Below are positions 27,062 through 37,012 of a DNA stretch of 64,000 bases, in pieces. The notes under the pieces are model-generated. The model was given only the letters and a program-made list of their open reading frames with translations. It was not told the origin of the DNA and made no database searches. The translations under genes and the position numbers were made by a program. The stretch lies in the NCBI GenBank assembly GCA_021820975.1, contig JAKADA010000005.1:53218-117217 (forward strand). Direction: 5' to 3'. Position 1 is the first letter of the stretch; every line of letters begins with the position of its first letter. This DNA is from Bacillota bacterium (lineage in GTDB: Bacteria > Bacillota > Bacilli > Alicyclobacillales > SLC66).

Positions 27062-28192
27062 GTGAGTAAACGGGATTATTATGAAGTGCTGGGTGTGGAT
27101 AAATCCGCGACGCAAGACGAACTGAAAAAAGCGTACCGAGGACTTGCCCGTAAATATCATCCTGACGTCAATAAAGAGGATCCTAATGCCGCTGACAAGT
27201 TTAAGGAAATCAATGAGGCTTATGAAGTCTTAAGCGATGACACGAAGCGTGCAAACTATGATCGGTTTGGCCATGAAGATCCGACGCAAGGTGCTGGAGC
27301 GGGCGGGTTTGGCGGGTTTCAGGGACAGGACTTTGGCGGGATAAATGATATCTTTGATATGTTCTTTGGCGGAAGTGGTGGTCGCAATCGTGGCCCACAG
27401 CGTGGTGCCGATCTTGAATATGCAATGACCATTGAGTTTAAAGATGCTGCTTTTGGCATCAAACAAGAAATTGAAATTCCGCGCACAGAAACGTGTGAAA
27501 CTTGCCATGGCAACGGAGCTAAGCCTGGTACAAAAGTTGAGACATGTTCTACTTGTAAGGGTAGCGGAATGCAAGAGTTCTATACCAATACTCCGTTTGG
27601 TCGTATGGTGAATCGCCGGACTTGTCCATCTTGTAAAGGTACAGGTAAAAAAATTGTCACGCCATGCACAGATTGTAAAGGTGCCGGAACAGTTCGTAAA
27701 CGGCGTAAGATCGAAGTGAACATCCCACCTGGCGTAGATACGGGGACACGTATGCGTATCTCGGGTGCTGGTGAAGCGGGTGAAAAAGGAGCTCCTTCAG
27801 GCGATCTCTATATCGTTGTGCGCGTGAAGACGCACGACTTTTTCAAACGTGATGGCAACGATGTGTATTGTGAAGTTCCGATTACCTTTGTGCAGGCTGC
27901 TTTAGGCGATGAAATAACCGTACCTACTTTGTACGGTAGAGAATCTTTGCGAGTACCAGAAGGAACGCAGACAGGCACTTTATTTCATTTTAAGAGTAAG
28001 GGTATGCCGAAACTTGGCAACGGTGTCTCAAAAGGGGATCAACATGTGCGTGTTATCGTACAGACGCCAAGTAAGTTGAATGATCGGCAAAAAGAATTGT
28101 TCCGTGAATTGTCGAGAGAGTTTGGCGAGGAAGCACACGAACAGTCAAAGTCCTTTTTTGAACGTGTAAAAAGTTCCTTGTTAGGTGAATAA
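27062..28192 (+). CDS. dnaJ: Chaperone protein DnaJ (Hsp40)
   Basis: A 376-residue class I J-protein. The J domain is at residues 1-70 with HPD in KYHPDVNK, followed by a Gly/Phe-rich linker ([15 protein letters not shown]). The zinc region has four repeats: [24 protein letters not shown] and CTDCKGAG. It delivers substrates to DnaK and stimulates ATP hydrolysis. GTG 27062 is chosen because GAGGG ends eight bases upstream and yields [15 protein letters not shown] 27047 would add five residues. Confidence 0.98.
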   Translation: MSKRDYYEVLGVDKSATQDELKKAYRGLARKYHPDVNKEDPNAADKFKEINEAYEVLSDDTKRANYDRFGHEDPTQGAGAGGFGGFQGQDFGGINDIFDMFFGGSGGRNRGPQRGADLEYAMTIEFKDAAFGIKQEIEIPRTETCETCHGNGAKPGTKVETCSTCKGSGMQEFYTNTPFGRMVNRRTCPSCKGTGKKIVTPCTDCKGAGTVRKRRKIEVNIPPGVDTGTRMRISGAGEAGEKGAPSGDLYIVVRVKTHDFFKRDGNDVYCEVPITFVQAALGDEITVPTLYGRESLRVPEGTQTGTLFHFKSKGMPKLGNGVSKGDQHVRVIVQTPSKLNDRQKELFRELSREFGEEAHEQSKSFFERVKSSLLGE

Positions 28193-28221
28193 ACGAGAGC
28201 ATAAGTAAGAGAGAGATAAAT

Positions 28222-28263
28222 AAAATGGCGTGTGAATTGACAACTCAATTCGCACGCCATTTT
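28222..28263. terminator. Bidirectional terminator between dnaJ and mnmA
   Basis: AAAATGGCGTGTGAATTG and CAATTCGCACGCCATTTT form an 18-position stem with one T-C mismatch and a six-base loop. T runs are present on both strands, fitting the convergent genes on each side. Confidence 0.9.
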
Positions 28264-28282
28264 CAATGTTATTTGCTGTCCT

Positions 28283-29413
<1,131 letters not shown>

Positions 29414-29481
29414 CTATGTTACACTATAACCAAATGCTCATTTTAACAAGGGGCACAAGTTCGGGTAAAGGGGTATTGGTC

Positions 29482-30444
29482 TTGGATTTATGGCGTTTCA
29501 CGGTATCCACCACGTCAGAAGCAAGCGACGCTGTTTCCGCCGTTCTTGACGATCTTGTTGTACATGCTATCGAGATTGAAGATGTGCGCGATATGGAGGC
29601 ACGACTTGCCATGCCTTTTGGGGAGTGGCTTGATAAGGCTAGTATGACGATTCCGCCTGAGGGTGCTTTTGTACACGCCTACGTTATGGCAGATTCGAAT
29701 GAAGAGGTACAGGCAACTCGTTGGCAGGTGAAAATAGAGGCAGCTCTTGATGCTGTAAAGACTTCTGGGTTACTAGCAGGCAGTCTAGCCATTACGCATA
29801 CCTTTATAGCAGAGGATAGTTATTTGCATGCATGGCGTGATTATTATCATACCATTGAGGTCACAGATCGCCTTGCTATCGTACCTGCTTGGGAGATGGA
29901 TTCATGGCAAGGTAGAGAAGGACAATCTGCAATCATCATGGAACCTGGGTTAGCTTTTGGCACGGGTACTCATGAAACCACGTTACTTTGCATGCGGGCG
30001 TTAGAATCCTGTGTTACAAAGTTTTCATCCGTTCTTGATGTCGGAACAGGAACAGGCGTACTTGCTATTGCAGCAGCCAAATTTGGTGTGCATGATGTCC
30101 TCGCCTTGGATCTAGATCCGCTAGCCGTTGATGTGGCGAAAGAAAATTGCCGAACAAACTACGTGCAAGACATAGTCACAGTGATGCATTCGGATCTTTT
30201 AAGCGCTGTACCCTCACAGAAGACTTTCGATGTAGTTACAGCCAATCTGTTACTTGGTATCGTTAAAAAATTGTTGCCTGATATCGCATCTGTCTTAAAA
30301 CAAAACGGGTATCTGATTGCGTCAGGCATCGTCGCTTCACAGGCACAAGAAGCCATACAAGCAATGACTAAACACGGCTTTTGTGAGATACAAGTATGGC
30401 AAGATCATGACTGGGTAGCCCTTGTCGGCTGCTTAAAGGAGTAA
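29482..30444 (+). CDS. prmA: Ribosomal protein L11 methyltransferase PrmA
   Basis: A 320-residue SAM-dependent enzyme that methylates L11 lysines. An N-terminal L11-recognition domain (RFTVSTTSEASDAVSAVLDD) is followed by the catalytic domain with the family signature PGLAFGTGTHETT, the SAM motif VLDVGTGTGVLAIAAAKFG and the NPPY-like ANLLLGIVKKL. The TTG at 29482 has AAAGGGG nine bases upstream and gives the expected N terminus; reading from 29371 would run into the mnmA promoter region. Confidence 0.95.
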   Translation: MDLWRFTVSTTSEASDAVSAVLDDLVVHAIEIEDVRDMEARLAMPFGEWLDKASMTIPPEGAFVHAYVMADSNEEVQATRWQVKIEAALDAVKTSGLLAGSLAITHTFIAEDSYLHAWRDYYHTIEVTDRLAIVPAWEMDSWQGREGQSAIIMEPGLAFGTGTHETTLLCMRALESCVTKFSSVLDVGTGTGVLAIAAAKFGVHDVLALDLDPLAVDVAKENCRTNYVQDIVTVMHSDLLSAVPSQKTFDVVTANLLLGIVKKLLPDIASVLKQNGYLIASGIVASQAQEAIQAMTKHGFCEIQVWQDHDWVALVGCLKE

Positions 30445-30449
30445 ACTCT

Positions 30450-31193
30450 ATGCAACGCTACTTTGTAAAAGACACGTGGCTTTGCGCAGGTCAAAAGATA
30501 ACGATTGTCGGTGAAGATTTTCATCATATCGTGCGAGTTATGCGGATGAAGCCGACGCAAACCATCCAAATTGTAGCGAATGGTCAGGTATGGTATGCGC
30601 AGATCTCGGCGATTGGCAAAGATACGGTGGAAGTCTGTGCGCTCGAACGGATCGACAAAAATGCGGAACCCCCTATTGAGATCACTCTTTTACAGGGTTT
30701 ACCAAAGGGTGAGAAGATTGACAGGATTATTCGACAAGCATGCGAAGTGGGCGTAACGCATCTTGTAATCTTTTCTGCCTTGCGTTCTGTGGGTAGCGTA
30801 CCTTGGGATAAACGTGAGCAACGTTTGACACGTTGGCGAAAGATGGCTAAGGAGTCAGCTGAACAGGCGCAGCGAAGTAAGATTCCTGAAGTATCCCATG
30901 CGGATTCGCTTGAAGATGCGTTATCGAGCCTTGCACAAGACACGGTGATTCTCGTCCCGTATGAAGCACAAGATCAAGATTTAGACACACTCAAACAAGT
31001 AGTTAACAAGGTGCGAAACGACGTGCGCTCCGTTGCGATTGTTATTGGACCTGAAGGTGGGTTTGATCAGCACGAGATTGCATTAGTTACGAAGTACAAT
31101 GGTCACTTATTGACACTTGGACCGCGAATTATGCGCACGGAGACAGCAGGCATCGTCACAGCAGCTATCGTATTACATGATCTTTTTGGATGA
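30450..31193 (+). CDS. rsmE: 16S rRNA m3U1498 methyltransferase RsmE
   Basis: A 247-residue SPOUT-family enzyme. The N-terminal PUA-like domain contains HHIVRVMRMK; the trefoil-knot part carries QGLPKGEKIDRIIRQACEVG, VIGPEGGFDQHE and LGPRIMRTETAGIVTA. It methylates U1498 in the decoding region. AAAGGAG overlaps the prmA stop, and the last codons overlap the next gene. Conserved operon prmA-rsmE-mtaB. Confidence 0.97.
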   Translation: MQRYFVKDTWLCAGQKITIVGEDFHHIVRVMRMKPTQTIQIVANGQVWYAQISAIGKDTVEVCALERIDKNAEPPIEITLLQGLPKGEKIDRIIRQACEVGVTHLVIFSALRSVGSVPWDKREQRLTRWRKMAKESAEQAQRSKIPEVSHADSLEDALSSLAQDTVILVPYEAQDQDLDTLKQVVNKVRNDVRSVAIVIGPEGGFDQHEIALVTKYNGHLLTLGPRIMRTETAGIVTAAIVLHDLFG

Positions 31194-31207
31194 AAGGAAG
31201 TTCGACC

Positions 31208-32530
31208 GTGCGTACAGTAGCTTTTCACACCTTAGGATGCAAAGTTAACCAATATGATACCGAGGCCATCTGGCAGTTGTTTCAGGCTAATGGTTATACA
31301 CAGGTTGATTTTGAAGCACAGGCAGACGTGTATGTGATTAATACCTGTACAGTAACGCATGAAGGGGATCGTAAATCTCGTCAAATGATTCGTCGGGCGA
31401 CGCGTAATAACCCAGAGTCAGTTGTCGTTGTAACTGGGTGCTATGCGCAAATGGCACCTGGGGAAATTCTTTCTATTACAGGTGTTGATTTGGTCGTTGG
31501 CAATCAATATCGGGCCCAGATGGTCGATATGGTGGAGAAAGTGCGTCTAGAACGTGTGCCTTATAATGCGGTATCGAACATTTTGACGCAAAAAGAATTT
31601 GAAGATCTTGATGTACCTGTCTTTATGGATAGGACAAGAGCTTCCTTGAAAATTGAAGATGGATGTAATCATTTTTGTACATTTTGTATTATCCCTTACG
31701 CAAGAGGTCTCGTGCGTAGCAGAAAACCTGAAAGTGTGTTGTTTCAGGCGCGCCGCTTGGCTGATGCCTTATATCAGGAGATTGTCCTGACTGGTATCCA
31801 TACAGGCGGCTACGGTGAAGACCTTGGTGGATACACCTTAGCCAATTTGCTTCGCGATATGGAGAATATCGATAATCTGTTACGAATACGCATCTCTTCA
31901 ATCGAAGCATCGGAAATCTCTGATGATTTGTTACTTGCGCTCGCAAACTCTAAAAAAGTCTGCAGACATTTGCACATCCCGCTGCAAGCAGGCCATAGTG
32001 AGGTGTTACGGCGTATGAACCGCCACTATACGATCGAAGAGTATGCCGAAAAAGTGCGAAAGGTAAGGTTGGCTTTACCTGAAGTGGCGATCACAAGTGA
32101 TATTATTGTCGGATTTCCAGGTGAAACCGATGAGTTTTTTGAAACAACTGTGCAATTTGTACGTGAACAGCAGTTTGCTGATTTGCACGTATTTCCTTAC
32201 TCGATACGAAAAGGAACACCTGCTGCCAAATTTACCGATCAAGTTCCTGAGGATGTTAAGCACGAACGTGTTGCGCGTATGATCGCTTTAGCGGATGAAT
32301 TGTCCTTGGCCTATGCAAAAAAATGGACAGATCGTCCTTTAGCAGTGATTGCAGAAGAAATCATTGAGATCGATCATGTGCCACATGTGGTTGGGCACGC
32401 AGATAACTATTTGAAAGTGGCGTTTACGGGTGATGAAACGATGCTCGGACAAGTGTGTACTGTTCAAATCACACAACCTGATAAAGAGCTATGTCTTGGT
32501 ACGATGCAAAAAACGGCGTATGCCATGTGA
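31208..32530 (+). CDS. mtaB: tRNA t6A37 methylthiotransferase MtaB
   Basis: A 440-residue radical-SAM methylthiotransferase that makes ms2t6A at tRNA position 37. The N-terminal UPF0004 domain binds one cluster with Cys in HTLGCKVNQYD, VINTCTVTH and VVTGCYAQM. The radical-SAM cluster motif is CNHFCTFC. A C-terminal TRAM-like region follows. GTG 31208 is favoured: AAAGGAAG is seven bases upstream and it gives MRTVAFHTLGCK; ATG 31190 overlapping the rsmE stop would add six residues. Confidence 0.96.
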   Translation: MRTVAFHTLGCKVNQYDTEAIWQLFQANGYTQVDFEAQADVYVINTCTVTHEGDRKSRQMIRRATRNNPESVVVVTGCYAQMAPGEILSITGVDLVVGNQYRAQMVDMVEKVRLERVPYNAVSNILTQKEFEDLDVPVFMDRTRASLKIEDGCNHFCTFCIIPYARGLVRSRKPESVLFQARRLADALYQEIVLTGIHTGGYGEDLGGYTLANLLRDMENIDNLLRIRISSIEASEISDDLLLALANSKKVCRHLHIPLQAGHSEVLRRMNRHYTIEEYAEKVRKVRLALPEVAITSDIIVGFPGETDEFFETTVQFVREQQFADLHVFPYSIRKGTPAAKFTDQVPEDVKHERVARMIALADELSLAYAKKWTDRPLAVIAEEIIEIDHVPHVVGHADNYLKVAFTGDETMLGQVCTVQITQPDKELCLGTMQKTAYAM

Positions 32531-32560
32531 TGGATCGATGGTGTTTTAGGGGGAAGTAAC

Positions 32561-33664
32561 ATGTCGGAATCGGTTGCCGTTGCAGGTGGTTTGGTTTTTT
32601 CTCTGATGGACAATGGAAATCCTGAGATCTTAGTTATCGATGATTCGTTTGGGCGGGTAACACTCCCAAAAGGTCATGTCGAAAAGGGAGAACTCATCGA
32701 AGAGACGGCACTTCGTGAGATTCATGAGGAGACAGGAATAGAAGGCAAAATACTATGTCCTATTTCACGTGTTTCTTATGCATTTACCAGTCGCGAAGGG
32801 TTTTCTGGGACAAAAGATGCTTACTATTATCTCGTCCAAATGACAGGAGGACAGTTGCACGCTCAACTTGAAGAAGTTCAGGGAGCTCGTTTTGTGCCTG
32901 CAAGTGAAGTGACTCGCCTTATTTCACGCATGGGGTACCCTAATAATGTGGATGTGTTTGCAAGAGGGTTGCGCCTAATTGAAGAATGGATGCACCATCG
33001 CTTGATACGCCCAGAAATTGTGACTTTATCGCTTTTATCCGCTAGTATAACGCAAAGTGATGTTCGCACATTATGCAGGCAAGCAAGACAGTATCACGTT
33101 GCAAGCGTGTATGTTCATCCACTTTATGTACGGGTAGCAAGAGACAGTCTCCAAGGCTCATTAACGAAAGTTTGTGCTGTCATCGGCTATCCAACGGGAG
33201 CCATTCCTAGCTCATCGAAAGTGTCACAAGCGTTGATGGCTGTTGAAGATGGTGCATCAGAAGTTGATATCATGTTGTCTATTGGGCAATTGCGCGAAGA
33301 TAACTTTTACGAAGTTGAACAAGAGCTAGCCTCCATTATGGAAACGATACAGGATAAAGCGACCGTTAAAGTGACACTGGAAAGTGGACTTTTGTCAGAA
33401 ATGCAACTGTTAGAAGGGGCACGTGTCGCACAAAAAGCGGGGGTTCAGGTGATTACGACATCCACTGGTTTTGTGCAACCGTATGCTAGTGTCCAAACGA
33501 TCTCCGTTTTGAGAAAAATGCTGCAAGGTGGTATAGGTATTCAGGCATTTGGAGATCATCTGCACAAAGAAAAGACACGCGCATTACTTTTGGCAGGTGC
33601 TACGAACTTAGTTGTACAGGGATCCTTACGAATTCTGAATGGTGATGCGTCTCTTGCTTTTTAG
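32561..33664 (+). CDS. NUDIX hydrolase fused to a catalytically altered DeoC-like domain
   Basis: A 367-residue two-domain protein. Residues 1-140 are a NUDIX hydrolase with a perfect NUDIX box, G38 to I60 (GHVEKGE then REIHEETGI). Residues about 160-360 resemble deoxyribose-phosphate aldolase DeoC: ASVYVHPLYV, AVIGYPTGA, ASEVDIMLSIGQLRE with Asp236, VKVTLESGLLSE with Lys270, and TTSTGF. The Schiff-base Lys of DeoC (normally KTSTGF) is Thr299, and the second Lys (normally VKASGG) is Gln328 in IGIQAFGDH. It is therefore unlikely to be an aldolase; it may bind a sugar phosphate. NUDIX target unknown. It follows mtaB by 30 bases and its stop overlaps the stop of the convergent yqeW by four bases. 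Confidence 0.88.
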   Translation: MSESVAVAGGLVFSLMDNGNPEILVIDDSFGRVTLPKGHVEKGELIEETALREIHEETGIEGKILCPISRVSYAFTSREGFSGTKDAYYYLVQMTGGQLHAQLEEVQGARFVPASEVTRLISRMGYPNNVDVFARGLRLIEEWMHHRLIRPEIVTLSLLSASITQSDVRTLCRQARQYHVASVYVHPLYVRVARDSLQGSLTKVCAVIGYPTGAIPSSSKVSQALMAVEDGASEVDIMLSIGQLREDNFYEVEQELASIMETIQDKATVKVTLESGLLSEMQLLEGARVAQKAGVQVITTSTGFVQPYASVQTISVLRKMLQGGIGIQAFGDHLHKEKTRALLLAGATNLVVQGSLRILNGDASLAF

Positions 33665-34608
33665 CGTAAGAACTTTTTTTCAGGCAATAGGTATTCAAGC
33701 ATGGTGGCGATCAATCTGGTGAATGGTAAGGCCACTAGGGATGAAATGACATTAAACAAAATGTGTGCGATAGCTACCTGATGGCCTGTGTCTTGCGATA
33801 TGGATTCGACAAGATGGGTAAATGGAACTAAGAAAAGCATAAAGACGATGGCTCCAACTACGTTGAGTAAAACGTGTGTAGCTGCTACACGTTGCACGGG
33901 TCTGGTTCCACCGATGCTAGCAAGTATGGCTGTAATGCACGTGCCCACGTTGTTGCCAAAAACAATAGCAATTGCAGCTGTGATGGATAGTGCACCACTT
34001 TTGGCAAGTGCTAAGGTCAAGGCGGTACTTGCCGAACTGCTAGTGATGATTGCCGTAACGATGGTGCCAGCAAGCAGACCGAACCATGGATGATACGTAG
34101 CTTGCAACAGCAATTTGGTTATGGATGTGGAATTGATGATCGGTTGCATAGCTTGCGAAATAAGAGAAAACCCAACAAATAGCGTGCCAAAGCCAACGAT
34201 ACTGATGCCGTAGCCGCGCCACTTGGGGAAAAGAAAGAGCAAGACGCCAACTACAATGATAAAAGGGCCAACGCGTTCGATACCAAGACTTAAAAGCCCG
34301 ACTGTCATGGTACTCCCGATGTTTGTTCCAAGAATAATGGCGATGGTCTCACTAAAACGCAGCACACCTGCTGAGACGAGACCCATAGATAACACAGTAA
34401 CAGCAGCACTTGATTGCATAAAAAGCGTCGCTGCGATGCCTGTTAACAAGCCACGAACTGGGGTTTTTACGAGCTTTGCAATAATAAATTCCATGCGTTT
34501 TGACGATAGTTTGATCAATCCGGTTCGTAGCGTAAAAAGTCCTAGCAAAAAGACACTTAATCCGCCGATTACTTTAGCGAAGATCAAAAGTAGTGGTGAG
34601 ACGCTCAT
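33661..34608 (-). CDS. yqeW: Na+/phosphate cotransporter family protein (YqeW type)
   Basis: A 315-residue membrane protein of the NptA/YqeW group. Two inverted repeats each carry the family motif: LFMQSSAAVTVLSMGLVSAG in the first and AIITSSSASTALTLALAKSG in the second, plus GTNIGST and GNNVGTC. It probably imports phosphate with sodium; no PhoU-like domain is fused at the C terminus. AAGGAG precedes the ATG by about eight bases. Its place after mtaB matches yqeW in B. subtilis. Confidence 0.9.
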   Translation of the reverse strand: MSVSPLLLIFAKVIGGLSVFLLGLFTLRTGLIKLSSKRMEFIIAKLVKTPVRGLLTGIAATLFMQSSAAVTVLSMGLVSAGVLRFSETIAIILGTNIGSTMTVGLLSLGIERVGPFIIVVGVLLFLFPKWRGYGISIVGFGTLFVGFSLISQAMQPIINSTSITKLLLQATYHPWFGLLAGTIVTAIITSSSASTALTLALAKSGALSITAAIAIVFGNNVGTCITAILASIGGTRPVQRVAATHVLLNVVGAIVFMLFLVPFTHLVESISQDTGHQVAIAHILFNVISSLVALPFTRLIATMLEYLLPEKKFLR

Positions 34609-34668
34609 GGATAGACTCCTTATCGTTTCTTACATACGTATGCGGACAACCCTTAATTCAGAAAGGAT

Positions 34669-35985
34669 TTGAAAATCATAAAAGAGATCAAGTTGATGAA
34701 AAGTCGTAAGAAACGTCTTGAAGCAGGCCACCCTTGGATCTACCGTTCAGAGATTGAAACCGTACTAGAAGGACCTCACACCGGGGACATTGTCAAGATA
34801 AAAAACCATCAGGGGCATGTTTTAGGACAGGGATTTTATCATGAGACATCGCAAATTGCCGTGCGCATAGCGACCTATGATCCTTCTGAAAAAGTAGACG
34901 CGAAGTGGTTTCGCTCCCGTGTAGCAACGGCTTTTGCCTATCGCAAAAGGTTCTTAAAGGACACGAGTGCTTGTCGCGCGGTTTATGGCGAGGCAGATGG
35001 ATTGCCTGGGCTTATCGTAGATAAATACAATGATGTTGCTGTCGTGCAAATTTTAAGTAGTGCAATGGATATGCGACGCGACTGGATTATTGCGACATTG
35101 CGGGATGTCCTTGGCGTAAAGGGCATCTATGAACGTAGTGATGCACCGACAAGATTACGTGAGGGACTTGCAGAACAGGTGGGTTGCTTGTGGGGAACTT
35201 GCGAAGAAACGGTAACAATTCTTGAAAACGGACTGCACTTTGAAGTAGATATTGTTCATGGTCAGAAGACAGGACACTTTTTTGATCAAAGGGATAACCG
35301 CATGGCAATTGCTCCCTTAGTTCGTTTTGCCGCAGATGAAAAGCCTCGTCCTGATCAACGCTTTGATCCTGATGAAGCTCCCTTAAACCGAATGCAAAGT
35401 CCAACAAGTGGAAGAGTCGGTGCGCACGTACTTGATTGTTTTTCTCATACGGGTGGATTTGGAATCCATGCTGCTCATTTTGGCGCAGGTAAGGTTATTA
35501 TGGTGGATCAAAGCGAAGCGGCTATCGAAGCTGCACGGCGTAATGCGAGCTTAAATGGTCTTGATGATCGTTGTGAGTTTGTTATCCAAAATGTGTTTGA
35601 TCTTTTGCGTGAATATGAAAAAGCAGGCACGTTATTTGATGTGGTAATTTTGGATCCACCGGCTTTTGCGAAAAATCGCGCTAGTATTGATAACGCTTTG
35701 CGAGGTTATCGTGATATCAATTTGCGAGCTCTTCGCATCATTAAGGATAACGGTTTTCTCGTTACGGCATCTTGTTCTTCCCACGTTACGCAGGAGATGT
35801 GGAAAGAGACGATCGCAGAAGCTGCGATGGACGCGCATAAAGTATTGCGATTGATCGAATACCGAAGTGCGGCAAAAGACCATCCCCAATTGATTGGGAT
35901 GGCCGAGAATGATTACTTGAAATTTGCCATGTACTACGTGCAATCACGTAATGTGAAAACAGGTTCGTCGTCACATACGAAATAG
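34669..35985 (+). CDS. RlmI-like class I rRNA methyltransferase (PUA + SAM domain)
   Basis: A protein of about 438 residues of the RlmI/RlmK group, which methylates cytosine C5 in 23S rRNA. The N-terminal PUA domain contains RLEAGHPWIYRSEIE; a middle EEHG-like region and GQKTGHFFDQRDNR follow; the SAM domain has VLDCFSHTGGFGIHAA, VDQSEAAIEAARRN and the catalytic VILDPPAFAKN. About 35 unusual residues rich in Pro, Asp and Arg (DEKPRPDQRFDPDEAP) are inserted before VLDCFSHTGG. The start is unclear: TTG 34669 lies only one base after AAAGGA; ATG 34696 has no good site. The 3' end overlaps fabH on the other strand by 15 bases. Confidence 0.87.
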   Translation: MKIIKEIKLMKSRKKRLEAGHPWIYRSEIETVLEGPHTGDIVKIKNHQGHVLGQGFYHETSQIAVRIATYDPSEKVDAKWFRSRVATAFAYRKRFLKDTSACRAVYGEADGLPGLIVDKYNDVAVVQILSSAMDMRRDWIIATLRDVLGVKGIYERSDAPTRLREGLAEQVGCLWGTCEETVTILENGLHFEVDIVHGQKTGHFFDQRDNRMAIAPLVRFAADEKPRPDQRFDPDEAPLNRMQSPTSGRVGAHVLDCFSHTGGFGIHAAHFGAGKVIMVDQSEAAIEAARRNASLNGLDDRCEFVIQNVFDLLREYEKAGTLFDVVILDPPAFAKNRASIDNALRGYRDINLRALRIIKDNGFLVTASCSSHVTQEMWKETIAEAAMDAHKVLRLIEYRSAAKDHPQLIGMAENDYLKFAMYYVQSRNVKTGSSSHTK

Positions 35986-36984
35986 TGCAGAACCCCAGAT
36001 CAGTCCGCCTGCAAAGGCTGTAAAGACGACAAGATCACCATCATGGATTTTGCCTAAACGCCACCACTTGTCTAAGGCAAGGGGCATGGCAGCAGCCGAT
36101 GTATTGCCGTATTCTTCGAGGCACAGTGCGGTTTTTTCGGATGGGATACCGACACGCTCTCCGATCGCTTCGATAATGCGTAAGTTAGCTTGATGAGGTA
36201 CGAGTAGATTAACATCGGCTGCAGCAATGTGCTGTCTCTCTAAGACTCGCTTAATGCTGTCCGTCATGCCATTGACCGCCGCTTTGAACATGGCTCGACC
36301 ATCCTGCCAAATGTAGGGAGTGACTTCATCTCGGTTGCTCAAAGTGGCAAGCCATGAGGAAGGAGCCGTAGGACGTGGGCAAAAGGCAACGTCTACGCGG
36401 GTTCCATCGGATCCAAGGTCAAAGTCGATGAGTCCTTTTTGTGGCTGATCAAGCTCATTTGCATGGGGAGTTGCCCGTAAAATGGCAGCTCCTGCACCGT
36501 CGCCAAACAAGATACAAGAATTCCGATCGGTATAATCGATATAACGGGTGATGCCTTCTGCTGCCACAATGAGTGCTGTCTTGTAAGCACCAGTTTGCAA
36601 AAATTGGGCACCTTGAATCATGGCATACAAGAATCCGGCGCATACGGCATTGGTATCGAAGGCCACAGCATTTTTTGCGCCAATGCCACGTTGGATCATG
36701 CAACCTAGCGGGGGAAACATTAAGTCTGTCGTAAAAGTGGCGGCAATGATTAGATCGATCTCCGTTGGTTCTATACCTGCAGCATCGATAGCATTTTTTG
36801 CTGCTGCAATCGCTATGTCTGTTACCGTTTCGTCTTTACCCAATTGGTGTCTTTCACGAATACCTGTCCGTGTTCGAATCCATTCATCATTGGTGTCTAC
36901 CATGGCTTCCATATCGGCATTTGTCAAAACAGCATCCGGTACTTTGGAACCGGTGGCGATAATGGATACATCGTAAAGCCCCAT
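35971..36984 (-). CDS. fabH: Beta-ketoacyl-ACP synthase III
   Basis: The enzyme condenses an acyl-CoA primer with malonyl-ACP to begin fatty acid synthesis. Length is 337 residues. The catalytic triad is Cys115 (TNAVCAGFLYA), His264 (VPHQANLRI) and Asn294 (EYGNTSAAAM). It is not in a fab operon, and may be a second copy with its own primer preference, which matters for branched or cyclic fatty acids of acidophilic Bacilli; this is inference. TAGGAG is ten bases before the ATG. It is divergent from the MenC-like gene across 28 bases. Confidence 0.93.
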   Translation of the reverse strand: MGLYDVSIIATGSKVPDAVLTNADMEAMVDTNDEWIRTRTGIRERHQLGKDETVTDIAIAAAKNAIDAAGIEPTEIDLIIAATFTTDLMFPPLGCMIQRGIGAKNAVAFDTNAVCAGFLYAMIQGAQFLQTGAYKTALIVAAEGITRYIDYTDRNSCILFGDGAGAAILRATPHANELDQPQKGLIDFDLGSDGTRVDVAFCPRPTAPSSWLATLSNRDEVTPYIWQDGRAMFKAAVNGMTDSIKRVLERQHIAAADVNLLVPHQANLRIIEAIGERVGIPSEKTALCLEEYGNTSAAAMPLALDKWWRLGKIHDGDLVVFTAFAGGLIWGSALFRM

Positions 36985-37012
36985 TTGGTACCAACTCCTA
37001 ATAGGTGATCAT

